In this document: positions 1 through 10,040 of the stretch, piece by piece
Layout: each line of letters begins with the position of its first letter
Position numbering within the stretch: position 1 is the stretch's first letter
NCBI GenBank assembly: GCA_035610365.1
Contig: CM069432.1
Coordinates: 107,775,529 to 107,839,528 of the forward strand
Origin: Aquatica leii
Taxonomy: Eukaryota > Arthropoda > Insecta > Coleoptera > Lampyridae
DNA: 64,000 nt
Direction of reading: 5' to 3'
Made by a program: the position numbers and the translations under genes
The notes under the pieces: model-generated
The model's input: the letters and a program-made list of their open reading frames with translations, nothing else
Told to the model about the DNA's origin: nothing
Database searches by the model: none

Positions 1-6
1 ACGGAA

Positions 7-999
7 ATGGAGAGGGAAGGCGTGATTGAACCTTCAAGTAGCCCATGGGCATCCCCAGTGGTACTCGTAAAGAAGAAGGATGGATCAACGAGGTTTTGTG
101 TAGACTACAGACAGCTAAACGACGTGACCAAAAAGGACAGCTACCCTTTACCCAGAATTGACGATACGCTAGACACCCTGTCAGGATTCCAGTGGTTTTC
201 TACGTTAGATTTAAAGAGTGGATACTGGCAGGTAGAATTAGAATCCAAGGATCGTGAAAAAACAGCTTATACGATCGGAACTGGTTTGTGGCAGTTTACT
301 GTAATGCCCTTCCGCCTGTGTAACGCTCCTGCAACGTTCGAGCGTTTGATGGAGACCATCTTGCGCGGATTGTCTTGGAAGACGTGCTTGGTTTACCTGG
401 ACGACGTGATCGTGGTTGGAAGGTCGTTTGAAGAACACTTGAACAACTTGAAGGAAGTGTTCCAGCGATTACGTGAGGCTAACCTCAAACTGAGCCCAAA
501 GAAGTGCCACGTATTTAAGAAGGAAGTCCAATACCTTGGCCACGTCGTATCTAGAGATGGAGTAAGGGCTGACCCAGACAAAATCCAAGCAGTGCAAGCA
601 TGGCCAAGACCGATCGACAAACATCAGGTCCGAAGTTTCCTTGGGTTGTGCACTTATTATAGGAGATTTGTACCCGGATTTGCCAATATTGCCAAACCAT
701 TGACAAAATTAACCGAAGAAAAAGCAGAATTTAGATGGAATGAAGACTGCGAAAGTTCTTTTAATCAACTAAAACAAGCCCTAGTCACTTCGCCGATTTT
801 GAGTTATCCAAGAGAAGATGGAAGGTTTGTTTTGGATACTGACGCAAGCAATCTGGCCATAGGCGCGGTCCTTTCGCAAGTTCAAGATGGACAAGAAAAA
901 GTTATCGCGTATTTTAGCAAGGTTTTGTCCAGACCAGAAAGAAATTATTGCGTGACTAGGAGGGAGCTGTTAGCAGTCGTTGCTACTGCAGTTCCGTAA
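7..999 (+). pseudogene. Ty3/Gypsy pol, reverse transcriptase and first part of RNase H
   Basis: This reading frame is a Ty3/Gypsy reverse transcriptase that enters the window already open. Visible landmarks are the VDYRQLN block, the [10 protein letters not shown] block, the catalytic YLDD box (codons at 394-405), the LGHVVS block, the connection region with [12 protein letters not shown], and the start of RNase H with its first catalytic Asp (FVLDTDAS) and the Glu of RRELLAVV. The usual FGLCNAP motif reads FRLCNAP. The frame ends at 997-999 just after the Glu motif. The next matching residues ([10 protein letters not shown]) appear in another frame from about 984, so roughly 30 residues including the usual TDH catalytic Asp are missing. 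This is a deletion with a frameshift, so this pol copy is defective. Gag and the 5' LTR lie outside the window. Confidence 0.95.
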
Positions 1000-2677
1000 C
1001 CCAGAAGGACAAGTAGCAAGGTGTATCGAGAGACTGCAAGAGTATGACTACGACACAGAACACCGTGCCGGAAGCAGTCATCGGAACGCTGATGCCTTGT
1101 TCAGAAGACCATGTCCGGCGGACTGCAGCCATTGTTCGCGACTGGAAGAAAAAGTCGAATGCCTCCGGAGAACTGCTATGGTTGATGATGAGTGGGAACC
1201 TGAGCAGTTACGTCGCGAACAAGAAGACGATCCTGAAATAAGACTACTCCTGGACTGGAAAGAAAGCGGCCGACGACCAACCTGGGAAGAAGTGAGTGCT
1301 TTGGGCAAAAATATCAAAGCGTACTGGGCGCAGTGGGACTCCTTGATAGTAGAAGACGGTCTTCTTAAGCGATCCCTAGAAAGTGCCGAGGGCACGGGAA
1401 ACAGACTACAGCTGGTAGTGCCGAAGAGCAGGGTGACCTAAGTGTTGAAGCATCTCCACGATGGGACATCAGGAGGACACTTTGGCATTAAGAAGACGTT
1501 GGGTAAAGTGCGAGAACGATTCTACTGGATGAACTGCAAAGAGGACGTCATGAAATGGTGCCGTAAATGCATAGTCTGCGCTTCAGGAAATGGTCCAGCA
1601 AGAAAGCGCAAAGCACCCATGAAACAATACAACGTAGGAAGCCCTTTGGAAAGAGTAGCGATTGACATCGCGGGGCCGTTCCCAGAATCCGATTCGGGAA
1701 ATAAATACATCCTGGTGGCGATGGATTATTTCACGAAATGGACGGAGGCTTACGCCATACCCAATCAGGAAGCAGCTACAGTCGCAGACGTATTAGTAAA
1801 GGAGTTTTTCTGCCGGTTTGGAGTTCCGTTGGAATTACACTCCGATCAAGGCCGCAATTTTGAGTCTGGGCTGTTTCAAGAAGTTTGCCGACTGTTAGGA
1901 ATTAAAAAGACTAGGACAACGCCTCTCCATCCTCAGTCTGATGGCATGGTTGAACGGATGAATCGAACAATGGGCAAGTACTTAGCCAAGGTAGTGTCCG
2001 AACACCAAAGGGACTGGGATCAGTACTTGCACCTTTTCTTAATGGCATACCGATCATCCGTTCACGAAAGCACAGGCCAAACACCATCCTGTGTCATGCT
2101 CGGTCGTGAGATAAGATTACCATGCGATCTTCAATTTGGGCAAAGACCGGAAGAAGAAGTTGCTGGAGAAGATTACGTCAGCAAGCTGGCCAAGAGGTTA
2201 GACGAAGTACATGAAGAGGTCCGTAAAAACACACAAATTGCCAGCGACAGGATGAAAACAAGATATGACGTCAAGGCGCAAAATGGTGGGTTTCAACCTG
2301 GCGATATGGTCTGGTTGTATAACCCTCAAAGGAGACGTGGTTTGTCGCCGAAGCTGCAAAGGCAATGGGAGGGCCCCTATGAAGTCGTGCAGCGTATTAA
2401 CGACGTTATATACCGCATCCGAAAACCGCCCAGAGGCAAGCCAAAAGTGGTCCACGTCGATCGTCTGGCCCCGTTTGCTGGCGATAACCACAATCCGCAA
2501 GTTCAGGTCCGAACCAGAGTAATAAGTAGCAGAACCAGGAATCCAATCGAAGAAATGAAGTTCGAAAAGTTTATGACTTATACGGAGGTTCTGGAAAAGC
2601 TAGGTTCGGAGTTACCACCGAGGAACAACAAGACCTGTTCCAGACACAAAAAGATTACGCCATCGCACATTGCGTGA
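980..2677 (+). pseudogene. Ty3/Gypsy pol, RNase H end and integrase
   Basis: This continues the pol gene in a shifted frame. It starts with the end of RNase H (HRNADAL, the last catalytic Asp), then runs through an in-frame TAA at 1439-1441 into integrase. Integrase has an HHCC zinc-binding N-terminus (HLHDGTSGGHFG, then CRKCIVC), and a catalytic triad in AIDIAGPF, HSDQGRNF and DGMVERMNR. I count 35 residues between the second Asp and the Glu, so it is DD35E. A GPY/F-type C-terminal module follows (LQRQWEGPYEVV, then IYRIRKPPRGK). Apart from the single stop the frame is open to 2677. Its last 148 nt overlap the macro-domain frame, which lies in the -1 frame. The C-terminal tail after the GPY/F module looks unconstrained. 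Confidence 0.95.
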
Positions 2678-3048
2678 GCGAGGACCTTGACATGTCCAAA
2701 GGGGTTGCAGTCGTGTTTAAAAAGAAGTTTGGGCAGCTAGATGAATTACGAAGACAGCAACCGGCAGTCGGAAAGGTTTTAGGACTACGTGGCGACGGAC
2801 GCTTCGTTTTCCATCTGGTCACCAAGAAATACTCCCGTGTAAAGCCGTTATACAAAGATCTGTGGCAAACATTATGGAGTCTCAAGAGACAAATGGAGTT
2901 CCATCATGTTAAGAAATTGGCAGTACCCAAGCTTGGTTGTGGCTTAGACCAACTGAATTGGAGGACAGTTCGAAACATGTTGGAGGTCGTCTTCCGAGGA
3001 ACAGGCATTCAAGTGTTGGTCTGTAGTTACCAACCGAGGAGAGTATAG
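2530..3048 (+). CDS. Macro domain of the TARG1/OARD1 type carried by the Gypsy element
   Basis: This frame is open from just after a TAG at 2527 to the TAG at 3046-3048, and overlaps the integrase 3' end. From about 2629 it reads as a nearly complete macro domain of the terminal ADP-ribose glycohydrolase (TARG1/OARD1) type: QQDLFQTQ, AIAHCVSEDL, KGVAVVFKKKFG, GDGRFVFHLVTKK, KLAVPKLGCGLDQLNW and a final beta strand near IQVLVCSY. In human TARG1 the catalytic pair is Lys84 and Asp125. The matching residues are present here: Lys encoded at 2824-2826 in LVTKK and Asp at 2947-2949 in GCGLD. TARG1 enzymes remove ADP-ribose from Glu/Asp side chains and from nucleic acid ends. No ATG stands at the start of the domain (GTG at 2674, ATG at 2692, both inside it), so it may be made by frameshift or re-initiation, or a start was lost. 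The family assignment is firm; activity is inferred. Confidence 0.88.
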   Translation, partial: QNQESNRRNEVRKVYDLYGGSGKARFGVTTEEQQDLFQTQKDYAIAHCVSEDLDMSKGVAVVFKKKFGQLDELRRQQPAVGKVLGLRGDGRFVFHLVTKKYSRVKPLYKDLWQTLWSLKRQMEFHHVKKLAVPKLGCGLDQLNWRTVRNMLEVVFRGTGIQVLVCSYQPRRV

Positions 3049-3258
3049 GGTCAGGAAAAGTCCATTGACTGTTACTTTTATGGTCAAGGAAGTTGCCGAA
3101 AGGGAGGAAGCTGCCGCTATCGCCACGATCTCTTTTACCGGTGTCGCATCCAGTCTCCTGTTCTGGGACAGAACAGTCCTAAGAAGGGGGCAGTGAAACG
3201 TTCAAGAAATTACTTGCAAACGCAAGAACCTTCTAGAAGGCTGTTATCTATTTTCTAG
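3049..3258 (+). pseudogene. CCCH zinc finger in frame behind the macro domain
   Basis: The same frame continues past the TAG at 3046-3048 for 69 codons. It encodes a textbook CCCH finger with spacing C-x7-C-x5-C-x3-H: Cys codons at 3070, 3094 and 3112 and His at 3124. The inter-Cys residues (CYFYGQGSC, then RKGGSC, then RYRHD) resemble the fingers of makorin and related RNA-binding proteins. The frame then runs through the polypurine tract at about 3181-3192 into the LTR and stops at 3256-3258. It is either the C-terminal part of a macro-CCCH protein cut off by a recent TAG, or is reached by stop readthrough. The finger motif is seen directly; its RNA-binding role is inferred from the family. 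Confidence 0.7.
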
Positions 3259-3649
3259 AAGTTATAGCGAAAAGTGAAGAACGATCGAGAAGGATTTCCG
3301 TATGTCTTTATATAGCGACGAGACAGATCGTAGGTCAATTATTGCTTGAATGCGAATGTGTTAAGAAGATTATCAAGTTGAAGATAAATAAGTGATTAGC
3401 ACGTGCGAGAGTTTTAAATAAATAACAGTGTACACCGAATCGAGTGAACGTGACTCACAGTGTGATATCCGAGGACGTTATCTTATCTCGTGTTATACAA
3501 CGGTTATACATAAATTATAGTGTAAGTGTTTTTATTATTAGATTTTATTAGTTCGGTTAATTTAAATGTGTACATATTTCTAGAATAAGTAAACGTAGTT
3601 TTAGTCGTTTTAAATAAATTAGTTTTTAATAATAAATAAATACGTAACA
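3194..3649 (+). repeat. 3' LTR of the macro-domain Gypsy element
   Basis: A purine-rich tract (AAGAAGGGGGCAG, 3181-3193) ends the coding part and is followed by TGAAACG, a plausible LTR start. Inside are a TATA-like element (TTTATATAG, 3307-3315) about 110 bp downstream, and an AATAAA at about 3417, fitting a U3-R-U5 layout. The 3' border is not fixed because no second LTR is in the window; the CA at 3648-3649 (TACGTAACA) is the best guess. Confidence 0.6.
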
Positions 3650-6600
3650 TTATTATACACCGTACTTGTGTATATATTTACAAAAATTATTAGCAATAAG
3701 CAGGCGTCAAATTCGTAATAGTTTTAAAAACGATGAGCATTTGCGGATAACTACATTTTATATTACATGAATATAATACGAGTAATAGTGAATTATAATT
3801 AAGCAGTAACTTGTAATTGTAAAACCCTAACGGCTTGAATTAAAAAAAACTGTTTTAAACACACCACGATTTTCTCTAAGAAAGATAAAAGCTGACTGGT
3901 TTATTTTAGTGACAAAGTCCTTTACATGTAAAGCACTGTGAAAAAACCAACTATACACTTTACATTTTGTTATCCAAGAAACTTATCAGCACGACATGCT
4001 GATAAATTTTTCTTTACAAACTAGATCAAACGTTGGTTGGTATTAAGATTAGATTGAACTTTTTCGGTATTCAAAACAAAGTTACACAAGAATAAAAAAG
4101 ACGGATCCTTCCATAAAATGGTAAATAATCTTGTTAAGTCAATTTCCGTCCCTTTTAAATACTTAAGCTAGAGACTCGCAATAAGTCTTTCTTTATCGTG
4201 TAACATATACAGATAGGTGACAAAACTAATGTTCCATTTTGATTAATATTTAAATCTGAAGACTGGACAGTATATTTATTTCTTTTTTTTTGTTCGAGAC
4301 AAATTTAAATTTTATAATTTCATAAATTTATTCTTAAATTACAATAGAAAATTTACATTTATTAGCGTTATCCGAGACTAATTCGAATTTCGTCTTGTAT
4401 GGAAAGTTTCGAAAGCGTTATTAATGACTACGGTTAACCCTTTTTTATCATTTTAAAGGGAGTTTGTTAACCACGGCACCTTTTTAAGTTGTCGTAAGAT
4501 TTACTTTCAGTACTTCCAATTTTAGATGTTAGAATTAGATAACATTGCTTGTTTTTCAAGGTTACTTTTTACAATTATAATGAGATTTTTACATAAGCAA
4601 AAAAACTGAATTTCGACGTTTTGCAAGTATAAAACATCGACTTAAGTATGACTGCTAAAAAACACTTATTTCTTGAATTGGAACTAAATGGCTTGACATT
4701 GCTTATTTATTGAATTAAAGTCTAAAAGAACTGGTTTGGTCATTCAATATTTTTGTTTGTCTTTATCGGCTCATTATTATAACCAGTTTTACTCTTAAAA
4801 TTTAGTTAAATAAGTTTAGACTATTTCCTTGAGAAAAAAGATTACTGATTATTGTATCTCTTGCATATAGTTTACTGTTTGCTTCACCAATATGTGTTAA
4901 AACTGTAAATAAAATAATATAATTGCTAAACCACAACATCTGCATGAGAATATCATTCTTTCTTTTTATAGAAATATGGCCGAAAAAGGCCCGAATGACT
5001 TTCTTGATTAACCAATTTCCCACTTATTTTATTGTTAAACGCAATAAAAAAAGCAAGTAGATTTTTTTCTTGCAATTGACGCCTATATTTTAAATTTAAA
5101 GTTTTTTATTTTTTTAATTACTAATATATTAGGTACGACTGTCCCTAATACAGCAACCGGCAGTTTTCTAGTTTTTTTTATTGCAATTATCAATTGCAGC
5201 AATTATTATCACATTTAACTTCATACAACCTCTCTCTGTTTGTTGCAAGAATTTATCCAGAATCATTTCTAATTTCGTTATATTCGAGGTTGTCGGTTAC
5301 TTAATTCACTAAGAAATTTTCGAATGATGCTTACAAAACAGTTTGAGTAGATTTAACATTTGAAGCCATAGGAACGGATGAAATGTTTTCAATTGATTTT
5401 TTTCAAAGATGCATGTTGGTAAACCCTTATTGTTGACTGTTCAACAAAAAAACTTTGTGGAACGTGACGATCTAGATTCTAGAAGTAGCTACAAACGGTA
5501 AGTAATTCGAATTATTGAGGTCTTTGTCGTTACTGTCTTTATTAGATTGCCTAAGTAGTCTAAGTAATGTATCAACAAAGGCAAAATCTAATTTTTTTAA
5601 AGTGACGATGTAACTACAGTCTGACTTCTTTCAGAGGTAGTAATCTACATGTTTTTGTCTTTTTATTTATAAACTATTTGGTATGCCTCAACCACGATCA
5701 AAATATGACTGATCAAATTTATATTTTACTTTTCATAAAATTCAAAAAAATTAAATTTTTTCTCTTTTAAATGTTGTTCTGTTGACACTGATATCTAATT
5801 TTAATTTTTGTAGAACCATCTCTTGATTTTTTTCTAAAAATTCATAATATTAGTATTTCTACACAATTCTCCATTCTTTTAATGAAATATCATTTTGAAC
5901 TACAATTCGATATAATCTGCAGTAGCTGTTTCTTGCCCAGGAGAAATATTTGATCGCCACTCACATTTTTGATATCACAATTTGCACTTTTGTTTTTAAA
6001 CATATCAAATTCTAAATTCTCTAACTTTTGACATTTTCAATAAATTGCAAAACATTTGTGAGATAGTATTGTATCTAATAAATTTAAAAAAATAAAAATT
6101 AAAACGTGTTTATTAGATATCTACGGTTTAAAAAAAATAGAGTTCTATTTTTTCCTCAATTTGCAACAAACCATATTTTTTTAAATTTAAATCCCCTTTT
6201 GCCTTTTCTAAAACGACCGGCCGATTTTAATAGTTGTTTCTTCTTACATACATACATCATACCAATTTGATACCACATATTTGGTTTAAACGTAGTATCT
6301 TATTAGAATTAATAACTAGGTCCGTGACAGTAAACTTTAAAAAAAAGCAACAAAAATCAAGTAATTAATGTCGGAATAGAACAGAAGTTTAAGTTTCTAG
6401 TCCATCTCTAATTCTAGTTACATGATTATTGTTTCTTAAGAAATATTAAATACGTTAAAAACAAAAAATATATACACGAGAATCAATTAAAGCTCAAATT
6501 TAAGCCATATACACAAAATAATTAAAAAAATTGATTTTTATACATAATTTTAATTTATATTCAACTTTTTAATCAGTTATGTATTAACTCATGCACACTT

Positions 6601-8339
6601 TGTACATAATAATAAGTGTTTAATTACAACAGAAGAGGCATTACACTTCACAACGTTAATATATCAAGTCGTTACAGTTACAAAAAATGAAGACTGTAAG
6701 CATTGTAACCACAAGTATAATTATAAAAACATAAAACAATAAAATAAAGTTCAAAATGTAAAGATACTAACAACACAATGAGCGCAAATGAAAATTACAA
6801 AAGGTTGTTGGCTTTGCAAATTATAAATTATAAACTTGACCAAACACTATTCTCAAACAAAATGTATTACAGTATGGACTACTGTTAATTAGATATATTT
6901 TTTAATAAATTATAACAATTACGTTTATTATAGACAATGGCGTAATTATTACGGTTTTAATTATTCTCTTGATATATCCAAGTAAAAACTTTATGACCAA
7001 CTCAAACTTTTACTATGAATCACAATAAATTATAAATTACAAATGCTAGCAATTATTCTAAGTATTCGTTAATTATTTTTTTACTAAACATTGTACAACT
7101 ACATTACTAATAAAATAATTGAATCTATGCAAAGTATTTATTTAAATAGCTCGCATAATTGCCAAAACTATTCACAGTGTCGTTATTTGATCTTTAACCT
7201 ACTTTATTAATGTACTTATTGTTGATATGAATCAGTTTTGTAAACATTACTATCAATTATTGTTATTTGAATAATTTATTTTTAGTATTTGCAGTTCAAG
7301 TAGATTCAATTAAATTAGTTGCAGAGTATTCTCAATCATTGTTATAAAAATTAAATGGGTGAAGATTCTATTTTTATTTTTAATTTATTTTATTTTAATT
7401 ATTTAATTTAATAATTGCTAATTTGATTGACAAAAATTACTGTAGAGATTACCATAGTATTTTAAAACTCGTTCCAAAATTTTAGTTTAAGTTTAAGATA
7501 TTGTTATTTGAATTTAACAACACTCTAATATACACTTTTTCTCTATCTTATCTAAGCTAAGAGCTTGTTATTCTCACCTTAATATAGTTGCGCCAGAGGA
7601 TATACTAATTTATAAAAAAAAAGTATTAAAAAAAATGATTAAATTGCCATTGATGAATTAACAAATGTATCTGTCATACATTAATAAATAACTGCACAAA
7701 CAATAGATCGTTTTTATTAGTTAGAACTTGTATATAGACATAAATAGTCTCTTGCATATATGTTGCTCTTCTTGAGCAATAAATATAAAGAATTCTTTGT
7801 TTTTTTTGTTCTAATAATAGCATACATTAAAAAATAGAAACGGGTGCATTTATCAAATTTTTACAAAACTCATTTGAAACACTTGCCTAATCGCAATATT
7901 AATTTTACCAGTTACCAGAGTTCTTGTTTTTGAAAAGGTCAAAAGGAATATGGTGTGATGTCAATCTTTATACATACAACAAAACGAAAACAATCTAAAC
8001 AAATTTACAAAGATCTCAGAATATTATTTCAGACGTAATAAAGTTAATAGTAATGTGTAATTATTTTGTCATATAGTATAAACTGATTAATAATACTGCA
8101 AATCACTGAAGGTGAAAGAAAGCAACAAACATTTGCTAAAAAAGATAGCCACTAAAGTATTAGAGATAGTGATGGGACAATGTAACTTTTATCAAAAAGT
8201 AACTGTTGTAACCAGTTTCCAAATAACGGCAATGGTGCTTACATGTTTATCGTATCAGAATGATAAATGTCACTGAAGGACATTATAAGGTCCGATAATG
8301 ACGCTAATCGCTATTGGTATAAATATCGTCACTTACTCT
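3650..8339. other. AT-rich spacer
   Basis: Very AT-rich sequence with many homopolymer runs. I find no reading frame with a recognisable domain, no RNA gene and no clear repeat end on either strand. The sporadic 60-75 residue frames have no family signature. Confidence 0.6.
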
Positions 8340-8545
8340 TTTTCCTTCAGTGAAATTTACCACTCTGAAGATGCAAGCTGCAATGTCTTGCGAAACTTCA
8401 GTTTGTTTGGGTTCACGAACGACAATACGGCAAAGGCCAAGTTCTACTTCTTGTTTTGGCTCTCAAGGAGAGACTAGGACCAAGCCTAAGTCTGGGTGTT
8501 TAACTACGACGGTCTAAGCCGAAAGTCGCTTATAATCATAAACAT
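8340..8545 (+). repeat. Single diverged copy of the 426-bp retrozyme-like repeat
   Basis: This stretch matches the units of the array at 12117-13400 in the opposite orientation: the CTGAAGATGCAAGCTGCAAT block, then a block beginning GAACGACAATACGGCAAA, then GACTAGGACCAAG and CGAAAGTCGCTTATAAT. The hammerhead-like core lies at 8365-8399: CTGAAGA, stem II GCAAG/CTTGC, then GAAACTTC. Here the four bases after GAA are ACTT rather than the ACGT of the array, so stem III is damaged. It lies about 370 bp upstream of the Penelope-like element, but the two need not be one element. Confidence 0.7.
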
Positions 8546-8916
8546 AATAACCGCGAAAGCTTAAGATTTTATAACCTATAAAAGGTTAAAAATAAAACTT
8601 TAAGGAAAAAATTTGGATATATGTATAAGTATGTAAGAGACTAGTACTTACGTATGTTAATAAAACAAGAACAAAAACTGATTACAACGATTAAGATAAA
8701 TACGATGACAACGGCTTAAAAACTTAATAAAAACAAAAATTGTTAGACAATGTCACAGACAAAATTTAGTCAATAGAATAGACCTAAAACGACCGGAAAA
8801 ATAACATTACAAACAAACCTACTAACTACTTTTTACAATGTTTTTGATATACTATTTAATTCTTTGTATTAATAACCAAATGATAAATTTATATAAATAT
8901 AACAAAATAATTTGTT

Positions 8917-8958
8917 AAAATATTTTTAGGGTAAATGGTGTATTATTTATTTATTTAG
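8917..8958 (+). repeat. Left arm of 42-bp inverted repeat
   Basis: This AT-rich arm (GGGTAAATGGTGTATTATTT in its middle) pairs with 9998-10040. It marks the left border of the Penelope-like insertion. Confidence 0.8.
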
Positions 8959-9000
8959 TTATTTAGAATAATAAATAAATAAATCACCAATTTCTCCATC

Positions 9001-9856
9001 TATTGCTAATTATTATATGGAATATTTTGAAAAAAGAACCCTTAAAATCTGCATCTAAAAAACTAAAATTATGGCTAAGATATGTAGATGATATTTTTGC
9101 AATTTGGTCTCATGGTTTAGATGAACTACAAATGTTTCTTCAATACCTTAACAATCGACATCCAAACATAAAATTTAGTATTGAAAAAGAAATTAATGGT
9201 ACCTTACCTTTTCTTGATGTAAAAATAGAAAGAAAACCAGATGGTACTTTAATACATTCAGTTTATCGAAAACCAACACATACAGATCAATACATAAACG
9301 CAAATTCTCATTATCACCCAGCTCAGACTCTTGGGACGATTTGCACATTATATAATCGTGCAACAATAATTTGTCACCAAGATAAATTACAAGAAGAATT
9401 AGAACACCTTAAGAAAGTTTTTATAAGAAATGGTTTTAATAAAGAACAAATTAAAATTTTTTTAGACCAAAGACAAGACCTACTTTAACAGATGATTCAA
9501 CTATTAACCAAAACTTTGTTATTCTACCTTTTGTTTCCAACATAAGTGACAAAATTGGAAGAATACTAAGTAAACATAAGATAAAAGTAGCTTATAATAC
9601 TACTACTAAAATTAAAAATTTGTTGAATCCTATTAAAGACAAAATACCTTACAATACCTGTGGAGTGTACCAAGTCCCATGCACCTGTGGCAAGGTATAT
9701 ATTGCCGAAACTGGTAGAACTATAGATACGAGATTAAAAGAACATAAAAAACATCTTCGTTTACTACAACCTACTAAGTCTGCCATTGCCGAACATCTAC
9801 GTCTAGAGTTTTTATGGTGGTTTTCCTTTAGACCTTCAAGCAAATGCTGTAGCTAA
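9001..9856 (+). pseudogene. Penelope-like reverse transcriptase end plus GIY-YIG endonuclease
   Basis: Translation from about 8981 gives SPSIANYYMEYFE, the block that precedes the catalytic box in Penelope-type reverse transcriptases. The catalytic box is RYVDDIFAIW, then come FSIEKEINGTLPFLDVKI and YRKPTHTDQYINA, all characteristic of this group. After frame changes near 9010 and 9480 the frame from 9491 reads through a linker (VILPFVSNISDKIG) into GIY-YIG (CGVYQVPCTCGKVYIAETG, then TIDTRLKEHKKH). The GIY part reads GVY and the YIG part YIA. The C-terminus stops early at 9854-9856. Known role: target-primed reverse transcription with nicking by GIY-YIG. This copy is dead because of 5' truncation and frame breaks. 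Confidence 0.9.
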
Positions 9857-9942
9857 ATACTTGCGCTAATTATCTAGTTCCCTTATAGTTATTGTTTTTA
9901 GTTACCTTAGTTTTTACAATTGTCAAATTAATTTAATTTTGC

Positions 9943-9975
9943 CTGACGAAGAACTTAGACCAAGTTCGAAAGCTC
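9943..9975 (+). ncRNA. Hammerhead-ribozyme-like core at the 3' end of the Penelope-like element
   Basis: The order is CTGACGA (9943-9949), stem II GAACTT (9951-9956) paired with AAGTTC (9962-9967), then GAA, AGCT and the expected cleavage C at 9975. The AGCT is a palindrome that would form a two-pair stem III with no loop, as in the dimeric minimal hammerheads known from Penelope-like elements. Stem I has three pairs: TGC before CTGA and GCA after the C. One extra A (9950) sits between the core and stem II. The match is by eye only. Confidence 0.6.
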
Positions 9976-9997
9976 GCATTTATATTATTCTAAATAG

Positions 9998-10040
9998 CTA
10001 AATAAATAAATAATACACCATTTACCTTAAAAATATTTTA
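9998..10040 (-). repeat. Right arm of 42-bp inverted repeat
   Basis: Reverse complement of 8917-8958 with about one difference. It lies about 20 bp after the hammerhead-like core. Confidence 0.8.

Larger units (their letters stand above)
8917..10040 (+). mobile_element. 5'-truncated Penelope-like element bounded by inverted repeats
   Basis: A fragment of a Penelope-like element: the end of reverse transcriptase, a linker, a GIY-YIG endonuclease and a 3' untranslated part with a hammerhead-like core. It sits between a 42-bp repeat at 8917-8958 and its inverted copy at 9998-10040, which differ at about one position (TTTTTAGGGTAAATGG against TTTTTAAGGTAAATGG read on the same strand). Penelope-like elements often carry flanking inverted or partial tail copies, so this may be the normal outcome of their integration. 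The N-terminal two thirds of the protein is absent. Confidence 0.85.

Noticed and set aside
4802-5023. 73-residue minus-strand frame
   Set aside because: AT-rich chance frame without motif or neighbours.
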